DNA from: Subtercola boreus
GTDB taxonomy: Bacteria > Actinomycetota > Actinomycetes > Actinomycetales > Microbacteriaceae
Direction of reading: 5' to 3'
DNA length: 64,000 nt
Assembly: GCF_003399645.1 (NCBI RefSeq)
Contig: NZ_NBXD01000019.1
Coordinates: 1 to 64,000, forward strand
The notes beneath the pieces are model-generated. The model made no database searches and was not told where the DNA came from. It saw only the letters and a list, made by a program, of their open reading frames with translations. Positions 54,008 to 63,790 of this stretch are shown piece by piece. Within the stretch, counting starts at the first letter, position 1, and each line of letters begins with the position of its first letter. The position numbers and the translations under genes are program-made.

Positions 54008-55381
54008 TCAGGATGCCGGTGGTGTGGCCTGGGCGGGCCTGCGGGCGTTCTGGATGCCGATCGCCGACACCACGCCACCCACCACGAGCAGCGCGGCCGT
54101 CGTCAGGACACCGCGCGAGAACCCGTCGACCGTCAGCGCCTCCCCCACGATGAGGGCTGCGGCCGCGGTCGCGATCAGTCCGGCGACCCGAGAGACCGCG
54201 TTGTTCACGGCCGAGGCGATGCCGGCGCGCTCGGGATCGATCGCCCCGAGAATGGCGGCGGTGAGAGGCGCGACGGTCACGGTCATGCCGAGCGCGAAGA
54301 CCACCGTGCCCGGGAACACCTGCGTCAGATAGTCGGCCGAGGCCGACACCTGTGAGAGCAGCACCCAGCCGACTGCCGCGATCACCGGCCCCACCGCCAT
54401 GAACAGTCGAGACCCGTACGTGCCGGCGAGCGTACCGAACAGCGACGACAGCGAGATGCTGATGATCGTCGACGGCAGCGAAGCGAGGCCGGCCTGGGTG
54501 GCCGTGTACCCGGCCACCTGCTGCAGGAACAGCGTCAGCAGGAACGACCCGAGCGAGATCGCAGCGTACACGAACGTCGTCGCCACGTTCCCCACCCAGA
54601 AGTTGCGCACCGCGAACAGGCTGAGCGGCAGCATCGGCTGCGGCACCCGCCGCTCGTTCAGGATGAACAGCGCGAACGCTGCGATGCCGACGATGAGCGC
54701 GCCCGATACCACCGGGTTCGACCACCCGAGCCGGCCCTGCTCGATCAGCGCGAACACCGGAAGCCCGATGCCGAACACCCCGAGCACTGCCCCGCGGTAG
54801 TCGATCACCGGCTTCACCGGCCTCGGCGGCTCGGCATGGATCCTGCGGAGCATCACCAGCGTGACCGCGATCGGGATGACGTTGATCGCGAACACCAGCC
54901 GCCACGACAGCAGGTCGACGAGCACCCCGCCAAGCAGCGGCCCCGCGAGGAAGGCCGTGCTGGTCCACGCCGTCCACTGACCGATCGCCTTCGCCCTTTT
55001 CGGCCCGTCGAAGTTCGAGATGATGATGGCCAGCGAACTCGGCACGAGCAGGGCCCCGGCGATGCCCTGGATGCCCCGGCTCACGATCAGGAACTCGTCG
55101 GTCGGCGAGATCGCACAGAGAACGGATGCCGCACCGAACCCGATGAGCCCCCAGAAGATCACCCGGCGGCGCCCGAACGCGTCGCTCAGCGAGCCCGCGA
55201 GCAGAATGACGGCCGTCAGCGAGATGAGATACGCGTCGACCACCCACTGCTGCCCGGCCAGCCCCCCGCCGAGCTCCCGGGTGATCGCAGGCAACGCGAC
55301 GTTGATGACGGTGCCGTCGAGAAAGGAGATGAACGAGGCGAGAATCGCCACCCCGAGAACGACGCGCTGGTACCTCGTCAC
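54008..55381 (-). CDS. MFS transporter, DHA2 (EmrB/QacA) type
   Basis: 457 aa, about 14 helices. FLDGTVINVALPAITRELGGGLAGQQWVVDAYLI is the DHA2 motif of helix 1, and SDAFGRRRVIFWGL is the loop 2-3 motif; LVPSSLAIII and MTVTVAPLTAAILGA complete the pattern. Members export drugs and dyes by proton antiport. GTG start, 58 bp after the OsmC gene. Convergent with the M1 peptidase gene. Confidence 0.88.
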   Translation of the reverse strand: MTRYQRVVLGVAILASFISFLDGTVINVALPAITRELGGGLAGQQWVVDAYLISLTAVILLAGSLSDAFGRRRVIFWGLIGFGAASVLCAISPTDEFLIVSRGIQGIAGALLVPSSLAIIISNFDGPKRAKAIGQWTAWTSTAFLAGPLLGGVLVDLLSWRLVFAINVIPIAVTLVMLRRIHAEPPRPVKPVIDYRGAVLGVFGIGLPVFALIEQGRLGWSNPVVSGALIVGIAAFALFILNERRVPQPMLPLSLFAVRNFWVGNVATTFVYAAISLGSFLLTLFLQQVAGYTATQAGLASLPSTIISISLSSLFGTLAGTYGSRLFMAVGPVIAAVGWVLLSQVSASADYLTQVFPGTVVFALGMTVTVAPLTAAILGAIDPERAGIASAVNNAVSRVAGLIATAAAALIVGEALTVDGFSRGVLTTAALLVVGGVVSAIGIQNARRPAQATPPAS

Positions 55382-55439
55382 CGGACTGGCCCTGCGACCG
55401 GCGGGGCGGGCATCCGGATGTCGCGGCCGGCTGCGCTCG

Positions 55440-55898
55440 TCACTGGGCCCGCGGCTCGTGCAGCACCGGGAAGTTGACCGACTGGGCGATGAAACAGTGC
55501 CCGCTCGCCTCGTGGTGGATCGCGTTCGCCAACTCGGCCTGCCCGGGATCGGCCAGGGTCACCACCGGACGGAGCAGAACCTCGGTGAAGTGCCCGCCCT
55601 GCCCCTCCTGCTCCATCGTGCCGAGCGCCTCGTCTTCGTACCCCGTCACCACCACTCCGTGCTGAACCGCCACGTGCAGGTACGACAGCATGTGGCACTC
55701 CGCGAGAGCGGCGATGAGCAGCTCCTCGGGGTTCCAGCGGTCGCGATCGCCGTGGAACGCGCGGTCGGCCGACGACGGCAACTCCACCTTGCCCGCCGCA
55801 CGGATGACCCCCTGGCGCGAATAGTCGCGGTAGCCGCTCGTTCCGGTGCCGCGATTGCCCAGCCATTCGACACTGACCATATAGCGATGCTCGTTCAC
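55440..55898 (-). CDS. OsmC family peroxiredoxin-like protein
   Basis: 152 aa OsmC/Ohr fold: WNPEELLIAALAECHMLSYLHVA contains the first redox Cys and HHEASGHCFIAQSVNFPV the second. OsmC proteins reduce organic peroxides with dithiols. The conserved Glu/Arg environment appears kept. GTG start with a TAGGCT hexamer exactly 6 nt upstream, divergent from gabT. Confidence 0.9.
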   Translation of the reverse strand: MNEHRYMVSVEWLGNRGTGTSGYRDYSRQGVIRAAGKVELPSSADRAFHGDRDRWNPEELLIAALAECHMLSYLHVAVQHGVVVTGYEDEALGTMEQEGQGGHFTEVLLRPVVTLADPGQAELANAIHHEASGHCFIAQSVNFPVLHEPRAQ

Positions 55899-55904
55899 GC
55901 CTTC

Positions 55905-55910
55905 AGCCTA
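55905..55910 (-). promoter_or_regulatory. -10 hexamer TAGGCT, leaderless layout
   Basis: TAGGCT on the minus strand, 6 nt before the GTG at 55898. Confidence 0.5.
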
Positions 55911-56057
55911 TGCCCGCCGCATGCTGACCCCGCCGGACGAACGCCGGATCGCGGCCGGAACTCCCACCGCCCCCATCGTGTTCGTACGCAACCGCGGATG
56001 CATCCACGATGAAGACACCCTGCACGATCGCTCCCGCGCCCCAGCCGCTCCGCCCGG

Positions 56058-56063
56058 TAATCT
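56058..56063 (+). promoter_or_regulatory. -10-like TAATCT before gabT
   Basis: TAATCT ends 7 nt before the ATG at 56071. The G-run between could serve as a ribosome site if the transcript starts earlier. Confidence 0.4.
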
Positions 56064-56070
56064 GGGGGGT

Positions 56071-57444
56071 ATGACTGACACACTCGGCACCTCCGTCTAC
56101 ACCGTCCCCCAGGAGCGCAAGATCGTCACGGCGATCCCCGGGCCTTTGTCGAATGCCCTGCACGAGCGACGTCTCGCTGTGGTGCCGGTCGGTGTGTCAT
56201 CCGTTCTGCCCGTGTACATCGCCAAGGCGAACGGTGCCATCCTCGTCGACGTCGACGGCAACCAGTTCATCGACCTCGGTGCGGGCATCGGTGTCACAAC
56301 TGTCGGGCACACCCAGGCGGGGGTAGTGGATGCCGCGGTCGAGCAGCTGCACGACGTCACCCACACGCTCTTCACGGTCACGCCCTACGAGGAGTACGTG
56401 CGGGTCGCCGAACTGCTCGCCGAGCACACCCCCGGTGACTTCGCGAAGAAGACCATGCTCGCGAACTCAGGGGCCGAGGCTGTCGAGAACGCCGTCAAGA
56501 TCGCCCGCAAGTACACCCGCCGCGTCGGCGTCGGCGTGCTCGAGCACGCGTACCACGGCCGCACCAACCTCACCATGGCCATGAACTTCAAGGCCGCGCC
56601 CTACTCCACCGGGTTCGGCCCGTTCGCGGGCGACGTGTACCGCGCCCCGAACTCGTATCCCTACCACGACGGGCTCACGGGTGCCGAGGCCGCGGCCAGA
56701 ACCATCTCCTACCTCGAGAAGACGGTCGGCGCCTACGACCTCGCCTGTCTCGTCGTCGAGCCGATCCAGGGCGAGGGCGGCTTCGTGCTGCCCGCCGAGG
56801 GGTTTCTGCCGGCCCTGCAGCAGTGGTGCACCGACAACGGCATCGTCTTCGTTGCAGACGAGATCCAGAGTGGCATGGCGCGCACCGGCAAATACTTCGC
56901 CAGCGAGCACTTCGGCCTCACCCCCGACCTCGTCACCTCGGCCAAGGGCATCGCGGGCGGTCTCCCCCTCGCCGCCGTCACGGGTCGTGCCGAGATCATG
57001 GATGCCGCCCTGCCGGGCGGTCTCGGCGGCACCTTCGGCGGCAACCCGGTCGCTGCTGCCGCCGCGGTCGCGGTCTTCGGGGAGATCGAACGCCTGGGCC
57101 TCCTCGCCGAGGCGACCCGCGTCGAGCAGACCCTCTCGCACGGTCTGCTCGAGCTGCAGAAGAAGTACGACGTGATCGGTGACGTGCGCGGCGTCGGCGC
57201 CATGATCGCCATCGAGCTCGTGCAGCCCGGAACCGGCACCACTACCAAGGAGCCCAACGGCGCCGCGGTGACCGCCCTGGCCGCCTACGCCGCCTCGCAC
57301 GGCGTGATCATCCTCACCGCAGGAACCTACGGCAACGTTCTTCGCTTCCTCCCCAGCCTCACCATCACCGACGCCCTGCTCGAAGACGCCCTCAGCGTGC
57401 TCGACGACGGCTTCCGGGCGTTGGCCGCCGGGGAGCTCGCGTGA
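56071..57444 (+). CDS. gabT: 4-aminobutyrate aminotransferase
   Basis: A class III PLP aminotransferase that moves the amino group of GABA to 2-oxoglutarate. Blocks: NSGAEAVENAVKIARKYT (PLP phosphate), EPIQGEGGFVLP, VADEIQSGMARTG (Asp to pyridine N) and TSAKGIAGG with the Schiff-base Lys292. 457 aa, the usual length. I place the start at ATG 56071; the upstream open frame has no coding character. It overlaps the asparaginase gene as GTGA, so both are one operon, facing the polyamine transporter genes. Confidence 0.92.
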   Translation: MTDTLGTSVYTVPQERKIVTAIPGPLSNALHERRLAVVPVGVSSVLPVYIAKANGAILVDVDGNQFIDLGAGIGVTTVGHTQAGVVDAAVEQLHDVTHTLFTVTPYEEYVRVAELLAEHTPGDFAKKTMLANSGAEAVENAVKIARKYTRRVGVGVLEHAYHGRTNLTMAMNFKAAPYSTGFGPFAGDVYRAPNSYPYHDGLTGAEAAARTISYLEKTVGAYDLACLVVEPIQGEGGFVLPAEGFLPALQQWCTDNGIVFVADEIQSGMARTGKYFASEHFGLTPDLVTSAKGIAGGLPLAAVTGRAEIMDAALPGGLGGTFGGNPVAAAAAVAVFGEIERLGLLAEATRVEQTLSHGLLELQKKYDVIGDVRGVGAMIAIELVQPGTGTTTKEPNGAAVTALAAYAASHGVIILTAGTYGNVLRFLPSLTITDALLEDALSVLDDGFRALAAGELA

Positions 57445-58688
57445 GCGGTGCCGCGGGCACCCCTGACGCAGGCACGAACCCGGCAGGCACGTCCGCGGCA
57501 GGCCCGTCCGCGGCGGGCACCTTCGCCGCTGCCGATGCTGTCGAGCTGGCCGTCGTCGAGCGCAGCGGGTTCGTCGAGTCGCGCCATGTCGGCTCGGCCG
57601 TCGTGCTCTCTCCCACCGGCGAGATCCTCACCACCCTCGGAGACCCGTCGGCCCCGATCATCCCGCGCTCCTGCCTGAAGCCGTTCCAGGCGCTGGCCGT
57701 GCTGCGAGAGCTCGGGTCGGGCACGCCTCTCGACGCCGTGCAGACGGTGCTGGCCACCGCCAGCCACGCCGGAACCGCCGAACACGTGGCCGTCGTGCTG
57801 AGCATCCTGCAGCTCGCCGGCCTGACACCGGATGATCTGCAGTGCCCGCACGACTGGCCGAGCTCTTCGTCGGCCCGTGACTCTCTCGTTCGCGCTGGTG
57901 CCGAGAAGTCGCGGCTGTACATGAACTGCTCGGGCAAGCACGCGGCCATGCTCTACGCCTGCGTTCTGAACGGTTGGCCCACCGAGACCTACCTCGACCC
58001 GTCACACCCTCTGCAGCAGCAAATCGCCGCCACGATCGAGGAGCTGACGGGCGAGCACATCACGGCCTCCGCTGTCGACGGCTGCGGTGCTCCCGTGCAC
58101 GCGATCTCGCTCGTGGCGCTGGCCCGCGGCATCGGTCGCATCACCTCCGCCCTGCCGATCGCTCCGCTGCTCAGCCCGGTCGATGCGTCAGCCGACGGCG
58201 ATGCCGCGGAGGTCTTCGTTGCTGCGACGGCATCCCAGGGCGCCCCCGACGGCAGCCATGCTCCGGGCAGCTCCTCCTCCGACCGTCTGGTCTCGCCGGA
58301 GGCTGCCGCCCTCACGGCCTCCGTGCTCGCGAACGGCTGGGCCATCGACGGCCCGGGCCGGGCGAACACCCTCTGCATCGACGAACTCGGCGTCTTCTCC
58401 AAGCTGGGCGCGGAGGGTGTGATGGTGATGTCGACCACCGCCGCCTCCCCGGCCCCGGGCCGAGAGGTTGCGCCTGAGGCGGCACCGACCACCGTCGGCA
58501 CCACGGTCGCCCTCAAGGTGCTCGACGGCAACCTCCGAGCCGCCACCCTGGTGGGCCTCACCCTGCTCGTGCGCGCCGGTGCCCTCACCCGGGACTCCGT
58601 CGACGCCCTCCTCCCCCGCCTCGACCTCACGGTCTACGGCGGCACCGCACCCGTCGGCACCATCCGCCTCGCCTCCGCCCTCGCCTGA
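57441..58688 (+). CDS. Asparaginase (ReAV-type, asparaginase II Pfam family)
   Basis: 415 aa, class 3 asparaginase as in Rhizobium etli ReAV. The catalytic Ser77-x-x-Lys80 (RSCLKPFQ), the zinc/catalytic Cys163-x-x-Lys166 (MNCSGKHAAM) and Cys215 (VDGCGAPV) match the spacing in ReAV. The first ~33 residues are an Ala/Gly/Thr-rich extension without function in the fold, and a Ser/Ala-rich insertion lies near 245-275. It hydrolyses L-asparagine to aspartate and ammonia. GTG start overlapping the gabT stop. Confidence 0.88.
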   Translation: MSGAAGTPDAGTNPAGTSAAGPSAAGTFAAADAVELAVVERSGFVESRHVGSAVVLSPTGEILTTLGDPSAPIIPRSCLKPFQALAVLRELGSGTPLDAVQTVLATASHAGTAEHVAVVLSILQLAGLTPDDLQCPHDWPSSSSARDSLVRAGAEKSRLYMNCSGKHAAMLYACVLNGWPTETYLDPSHPLQQQIAATIEELTGEHITASAVDGCGAPVHAISLVALARGIGRITSALPIAPLLSPVDASADGDAAEVFVAATASQGAPDGSHAPGSSSSDRLVSPEAAALTASVLANGWAIDGPGRANTLCIDELGVFSKLGAEGVMVMSTTAASPAPGREVAPEAAPTTVGTTVALKVLDGNLRAATLVGLTLLVRAGALTRDSVDALLPRLDLTVYGGTAPVGTIRLASALA

Positions 58689-58713
58689 CCCCGTCGGCCC
58701 CGCCGCCCCCTCG

Positions 58714-59604
58714 CTACCGCTGCAGCCGCGCCGTGCGCCGCGCCCGCGCCGCGCGCGTCACCTGTGCGACCACCACGAGCACGATCGCGAGGATGAACAC
58801 CGCCGACGCCACCACGTTCGCTTCGGCCGGAATGCCCCGCGCCGCCGCGATGTAGATGAACTTCGGGAAGGTGTCGACCGCCCCCGAGTTGAAGTTCGTG
58901 ATGATGAAGTCGTCGAAGCTCAGCGCGAACGACAGCAGCGCTGCCGCCGCGATGCCGGGCAGCAGCAGCGGGAAGGTGATGCGCCAGAACACTGCCACCG
59001 CTGACCCGTAGAGGTCGCGCCCCGCCTCTTCGAGCGCCGGGTCGAGTGACGCCACCCGCGCCTTCACCGTCACCACGACGAAACTGATGCAGAACATCGT
59101 GTGCGCGATGATGATCGTCATCAGCCCCTTGTTGACTCCGAGCGACAGGAACTGCGCCGCGAGCCCCGCTCCCAGCACCACCTCGGGCGTCGCCATCGGG
59201 AGGAACAGCAGCAGCGAGATCGCCCCGCGTGCCCGGAACCGGTACCTGACCAGCGCGATCGCGATCGCCGTGCCGAGCGCCGTCGCCAGCACGGTCGCTA
59301 CGACCCCGACCAGGATGCTGTTGGCGAACGCCTCACAGACGCCCTGCGCGGAGCACACGTTGGTCCACTTGTCGAGCGTGAATCCCTGCCACGCGATGTT
59401 CAGCTTGCCCGAATCGTTGAACGAGAAGACGAACGTATAGGCGATCGGTATCAGCAGGAAGATGAGCGCGAGCGCCGTGTAGATCGGCAGCCCCAGCCCA
59501 CGAATCCGGATGCCCCGCCGGCGCCGGCCCGGAACAGGCGCCTCCAGCTCCCGGGCGATCCCCCCGGGCGTTGCGGCAGCCAGCCGCGATGCAACCCCGC
59601 TCAT
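58714..59604 (-). CDS. ABC transporter permease, polyamine type (PotC-like)
   Basis: 296 aa with six membrane helices and the permease signature EEAGRDLYGSAVAVFWRITFPLLLPGI (EAA loop) that docks the ATPase. Similar to PotC of spermidine/putrescine importers. ATG overlaps the previous permease stop by four bases; it is the last gene of the operon, convergent with asparaginase. Confidence 0.88.
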   Translation of the reverse strand: MSGVASRLAAATPGGIARELEAPVPGRRRRGIRIRGLGLPIYTALALIFLLIPIAYTFVFSFNDSGKLNIAWQGFTLDKWTNVCSAQGVCEAFANSILVGVVATVLATALGTAIAIALVRYRFRARGAISLLLFLPMATPEVVLGAGLAAQFLSLGVNKGLMTIIIAHTMFCISFVVVTVKARVASLDPALEEAGRDLYGSAVAVFWRITFPLLLPGIAAAALLSFALSFDDFIITNFNSGAVDTFPKFIYIAAARGIPAEANVVASAVFILAIVLVVVAQVTRAARARRTARLQR

Positions 59605-60515
59605 ACCAGGTCCTCCGTTCCGGCCCGCCGCACATACAACCCGACGATGACCAGGATCACCGCCATCAGCACGATGGACAGCGCCGCCGCCACCGGGTAG
59701 TTCTGCGTCACCAGGAAGTTCGACTCGATGGCGTTGCCCACCATCGACGTCTGCGCCGATCCCAGGAAGTCCCCCGACGCATTGATGTAGTCACCGGCGG
59801 CCGGGATGAACGTCAGCAGCGTTCCCGACACGATCCCGGGCAGCGACAGCGGCACGGTGATCTTACGGAACGTCGTGAACGGTGACGCGTAGAGGTCATT
59901 GCCCGCTTCGATGTACCGCACATCCAGCCGTTCGAGCGTCGCGTACAGCGGCAGCGTCATGAACGGAATGAAGTTGTAGGTCAGCCCGAACACCACCGCG
60001 AACGGCGTGCCGGTGATGTGACCGTCGTTCGGAAAGACAGACAGCGCTTTCAGCGCCACCACGATGGGCCCCTCGTCGCTCATGATCTGCTTCCAGGCCA
60101 GCGTGCGCAGCAGGAAGCTGATGAAGAACGGTGCGATCACCAGGGTCAGCAGCAGGCTCTGCACGAGCGGAAAGCTCCGCACCTTCACCCCGATGAAGTA
60201 CGCGAGCGGGTAGCTGATCACCAGCGCGAGCACCGTCGCCAGCACCGCGTAGCCGAACGCCCGCAGAATGAGCGGAAGATACTGCGTCACGCTCTCGGTG
60301 TAGTTCTCCCACTTGAAACCGGCGCTGTACTGCCCGATGTCACCGCCTATCACCGGCTGCTGGAACGACGTGAAGACGAGCGAGACCAGCGGCGTGATGA
60401 AGAACAGCAGCAGGTACAGGATGCCCGGCAGCAGCAGCACGAGCGCGACCCAGCTGCGCCGCCTGACCGCCGGTTCAGCCGCGGCCGGTGCTGACGCGAA
60501 GGCACTGAACGCCAC
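59601..60515 (-). CDS. ABC transporter permease, polyamine type (PotB-like)
   Basis: 304 aa, six helices, with the EAA loop IEAGNDLYASPFTTFRKITVPLSLPGIVSG. It pairs with the following permease to form the import channel. It starts 3 bp after the ATPase stop. Confidence 0.88.
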   Translation of the reverse strand: MAFSAFASAPAAAEPAVRRRSWVALVLLLPGILYLLLFFITPLVSLVFTSFQQPVIGGDIGQYSAGFKWENYTESVTQYLPLILRAFGYAVLATVLALVISYPLAYFIGVKVRSFPLVQSLLLTLVIAPFFISFLLRTLAWKQIMSDEGPIVVALKALSVFPNDGHITGTPFAVVFGLTYNFIPFMTLPLYATLERLDVRYIEAGNDLYASPFTTFRKITVPLSLPGIVSGTLLTFIPAAGDYINASGDFLGSAQTSMVGNAIESNFLVTQNYPVAAALSIVLMAVILVIVGLYVRRAGTEDLV

Positions 60516-60518
60516 GGC

Positions 60519-61718
60519 TCAGGCCCTGACCGACGAGGTCACGCCCGTGCGGGTGTCGGCATCTGCGCTCTGGGCGGCCGCGGCATCCTGAACACCGGCG
60601 GCAGCCTCCTCGACCGAGTCCTCCAGACCGAAGCCGTGCTCGACGTTCCAGCTCACCCAGACCTCGGCCCCGACGTGCACGACCGGCCCGAACACCATGT
60701 TCTGCGCGAAGACGACCACGTCGCCGGCACCCGGGATCGCCACGGTGTACTGGGTGCTGACCCCGCTGAACGACACGTCGATGACCCGGCCCGGCCCGAG
60801 CGCGTTCGAGCCGGAGGAGGGTGCCGGAGCAGAGGTGAGCAGCAGCAGCTTCTCGGGGCGCACACCGACGGTGACCGTCCCCTTTCGACGCGGGGCGCGG
60901 GCGGTCGGGATGATCAGCCTCTGCCCGGCGATCGCCACCGTCAGAGCATCCGGAGTCGACCCCGAGACCTCGCCCGTGAACAGGTTCGACTGCCCGAGGA
61001 AGTTGGCGACGAACGCCGTGCGCGGCAGCTCGTACAGTTCTTCGGGCGCACCCATCTGCTCGATCTCGCCCTTGTTCATGACCGCGATCGTGTCGGCCAT
61101 GGTCATGGCCTCCTCCTGGTCGTGGGTGACGTGCAGGAAGGTGAGCCCGACCTCCGACTGGATGTCTTTCAGCTCGAGCTGCATCTGCCGCCGGAGCTTG
61201 AGGTCGAGCGCGCCGAGCGGCTCATCGAGCAGCAACAGGGCGGGGCGGTTCACCACGGCGCGGGCGAGTGCGACGCGCTGTTGCTGGCCGCCCGAGAGCT
61301 GGCCCGGCCGACGCGCGGCGAGGTGATCGAGCTCGACCAGCCGCAGCGCCTCGTGCGCCTTCTCCAGCGGCGAGGCGATGCTGCGGCGGCGCAGCCCGAA
61401 CGCCACGTTCTCGAGCACGGTCATGTGCGGAAAGAGCGCGTACGACTGGAACACCGTGTTCACCGGTCGCTGGAACGACTTCGTGGCCGTCACATCCTGC
61501 CCGCCGATCACGATGCGACCGGCCGTCGGCTCCTCGAGCCCCGCGACCAGGCGGAGCGTCGTCGTCTTGCCACAGCCCGAGGGGCCGAGCAGTGCGAAGA
61601 ACGACCCCGCCGGAATGAACAGATCGAGCGACTGGATGGCGGTGAAGCCGGGGAACGTCTTGGTGATCCCGACCAGCTCGAGGTCGGCGCCCTTTTCGGC
61701 GAAGGTTCCGGCCGCCAT
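60519..61718 (-). CDS. ABC transporter ATP-binding protein, polyamine type (PotA-like)
   Basis: 399 aa. Walker [16 protein letters not shown], signature [14 protein letters not shown], Walker [13 protein letters not shown] and the His loop VTHDQEEAM are complete; the C-terminal TOBE domain ([13 protein letters not shown]) is typical of PotA/CysA-type importers. A ~35-residue Ala/Asp-rich tail is not part of the family core. ATG 61718 overlaps the binding-protein stop by one base. Confidence 0.92.
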   Translation of the reverse strand: MAAGTFAEKGADLELVGITKTFPGFTAIQSLDLFIPAGSFFALLGPSGCGKTTTLRLVAGLEEPTAGRIVIGGQDVTATKSFQRPVNTVFQSYALFPHMTVLENVAFGLRRRSIASPLEKAHEALRLVELDHLAARRPGQLSGGQQQRVALARAVVNRPALLLLDEPLGALDLKLRRQMQLELKDIQSEVGLTFLHVTHDQEEAMTMADTIAVMNKGEIEQMGAPEELYELPRTAFVANFLGQSNLFTGEVSGSTPDALTVAIAGQRLIIPTARAPRRKGTVTVGVRPEKLLLLTSAPAPSSGSNALGPGRVIDVSFSGVSTQYTVAIPGAGDVVVFAQNMVFGPVVHVGAEVWVSWNVEHGFGLEDSVEEAAAGVQDAAAAQSADADTRTGVTSSVRA

Positions 61719-62950
61719 CAGCTGCCCAGCAGCACTTTCTGGAACTCGGCTCCGAAGTCGTTCTCCTCCTGCGCGCTGAGCGTGCGGAAGACGTGCACCG
61801 TCTTCAGGTACTCCTCGTCGGGGAAGATCAGCGGGTTCGACGCGAGCTCGGGATCGATGGCATCCATCGCCTCCTTCGCGCCGTCGACCGGGCTGATGTA
61901 GTTGACCCACGCGGCGAGGGTGGCAGCAACCTCAGGCTCGTAGTAGTAGTTCATGACGGCCTCGGCGTTCGATTTGTGCTTCGAGCCCATCGGCACGACG
62001 AAGGTGTCGTTCCAGAGCGTTCCGCCCGACTCCGGAATGGCGAACTGCCATTTGTCGCCCGCCGTCGCGTTCAGCGAGGTGATGTCACCCGACCAGCAGA
62101 TCGCGGCGTAGGTGTCTTCGCTCTGCAGGTCGTTGAGGTACTGGTTGCCCTTGATGTTGCGGATCTGGCCGTCGGAGACCTGCTGGGTGAAGACATCCAT
62201 CGCGTTCGTGAACTGGTCGGCACCCCACTGGGAGGTGATGTCGGTGCCCTGGTTCAGCATGATGAGGCCGATGGTGTCCCGCATCTCGCTCAGCACGCCG
62301 ACGCGGCCCTTCAGGTCGGCGCTCCAGAGGTCGTCAATCGTCTTCAGGCCGTTGGGAACCTTCTCGGTGTTCCAGCAGATGCCGGCGAAACCGCCCTGCC
62401 ACGGAACGCTCTTCGCCCGGCCCGGGTCGAAGTCGGGGTTCGCGAACGAGGCGTTCATGTTCGAGAGGTTCGGCATCGCGGAGTGGTCGAGGTCCTGGAG
62501 ATAGCCGAGGCGCACCAGGCGCGACACCATCCAGTCGGTCAGGCACACGGTGTCGGTACCGATGTCCTGGCCGAGCGCGAGCTGGTCTTTGACCTTGGCG
62601 TAGTACGTGTTGTTGTCGTCGACGGCCACGTTGTAGGTCACGTCGATTCCGCTCTGGGTGCGGAACGCGTCGAGCGTGGGGTTCGCACCGGCGTCGTCTT
62701 CGTCCATGTAACCCGGCCAGTTGTCCCAGATCAGCGTCTTCTCGGTCGATGAGAGGTCGGTCGCGGGCGTCAGCGCCTTCTGTGTGGCGGTCACCGGCGC
62801 GCATCCGGCGAGCGCGAGGGCGCCCGCACCGAGGCCCACGGCTCCGAGAAAGCTGCGACGGGTCAGGTTCAGCTGCCTGGCGCGCTGCATGGCCTGGGAG
62901 TGACGGATGGCCTGGATGATCATCGGATCCTGCGGCGGTTGTAGTGGCAT
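61718..62950 (-). CDS. Extracellular polyamine-binding protein (PotD-like), Tat lipoprotein
   Basis: 410 aa. The signal has a twin-arginine motif ([11 protein letters not shown]) and ends in a lipobox (ALALAGC), so the folded protein is exported by Tat and lipid-anchored. The mature part is a PotD-type binding protein: [45 protein letters not shown] and AICWSGDI line the ligand site. ATG 62950, or ATG 62923 with AGGA closer by, are both possible starts. It is the first gene of the operon. Confidence 0.9.
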   Translation of the reverse strand: MPLQPPQDPMIIQAIRHSQAMQRARQLNLTRRSFLGAVGLGAGALALAGCAPVTATQKALTPATDLSSTEKTLIWDNWPGYMDEDDAGANPTLDAFRTQSGIDVTYNVAVDDNNTYYAKVKDQLALGQDIGTDTVCLTDWMVSRLVRLGYLQDLDHSAMPNLSNMNASFANPDFDPGRAKSVPWQGGFAGICWNTEKVPNGLKTIDDLWSADLKGRVGVLSEMRDTIGLIMLNQGTDITSQWGADQFTNAMDVFTQQVSDGQIRNIKGNQYLNDLQSEDTYAAICWSGDITSLNATAGDKWQFAIPESGGTLWNDTFVVPMGSKHKSNAEAVMNYYYEPEVAATLAAWVNYISPVDGAKEAMDAIDPELASNPLIFPDEEYLKTVHVFRTLSAQEENDFGAEFQKVLLGS

Positions 62951-63071
62951 CGGCTCGTGCGCTCCCTCACATCGGTGGGTTCGATGATTGCACAGCCGTC
63001 GAGGGCAGTGGGGCGAAAGAGAGCAAAACGATCATCCTGAAACACAATCTTCACGAAATCAGCATCGCAAT

Positions 63072-63104
63072 CGTTATACGACCGTCGTTATGGTCTGTGG
63101 ACAA
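63072..63104. promoter_or_regulatory. Control region upstream of the polyamine operon
   Basis: In an A/T-richer 185-bp divergent gap, the minus strand has TATAAC (63073-63078), a near-consensus -10 for the binding-protein gene. CGTTAT occurs at 63072 and 63086, and the palindrome ACGACCGTCGT (63078-63088) overlaps the -10, which would suit a repressor. Confidence 0.4.
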
Positions 63105-63135
63105 TCACGTGCACCCTCCGCTACGAATAGCGTTC

Positions 63136-63783
63136 ATGAACAGAAGAGTGTTGGGGGCCCTCCGACTCGTCGCCGGGGTCTTTCTGCTGGTGACCATCGT
63201 CATCCAGATCGCCGACCGCGTGGCGGGCGACGCCTTCGACCCGTGGGAGTACTTCAGCTACTTCACGATCGAGACCAGTCTGATGAACATCGTCGTCTTC
63301 CTGGTGGGCGGGATGCTCGCTCTGCGGTTCGATCGAGACACCATGCTCTTCACCACGGTGCGGATGGCCACCCTCACGTACGCCATCGTTACGGCCGGCG
63401 TCTACAACCTGTTGCTTCGCACTGAGCCCTACGAAGGATTCCAGGGGCTCAGCTGGCCGAACGAGGTCATCCATGTGTGGGTGCCCATTCTCATCGTGCT
63501 GGACTGGCTGTTCGCACCGGGGCGCCCGGCGCTCTCCTGGCGAACGCTCCGTGTCGTCATGATCTACCCGTTCGGGTGGCTGGCGTACTCGCTGGTGCGC
63601 GGGGCGGTGTCGGGCGGCATCTACCCCTACCCGTTCCTCGACCCGGCGACAGCGGGCTGGGGCAGCGTCGTGGTGTACATCGTGGCGCTGAGCGTGGTGC
63701 TGCTGGGGCTCGGCGCGCTGGCTGTGCTGTACGGCCGCCGGCGCGAGCCGAGCCTCCGGCGGGTGAACAGCTACAGCGCGTAG
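63136..63783 (+). CDS. Pr6Pr family membrane protein
   Basis: 215 aa with six hydrophobic helices. The stretches FSYFTIETSLMNIVVFLVGG, YNLLLR, NEVIHVWVPILIVLDWLFAPGR and GGIYPYPFLD are typical of the Pr6Pr family (related to FAR-17a/AIG1-like proteins), whose function in bacteria is unknown. I choose ATG 63136, where the hydrophobic protein begins; the upstream frame is in the divergent control region. Confidence 0.82.
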   Translation: MNRRVLGALRLVAGVFLLVTIVIQIADRVAGDAFDPWEYFSYFTIETSLMNIVVFLVGGMLALRFDRDTMLFTTVRMATLTYAIVTAGVYNLLLRTEPYEGFQGLSWPNEVIHVWVPILIVLDWLFAPGRPALSWRTLRVVMIYPFGWLAYSLVRGAVSGGIYPYPFLDPATAGWGSVVVYIVALSVVLLGLGALAVLYGRRREPSLRRVNSYSA

Positions 63784-63790
63784 GCGCTGC

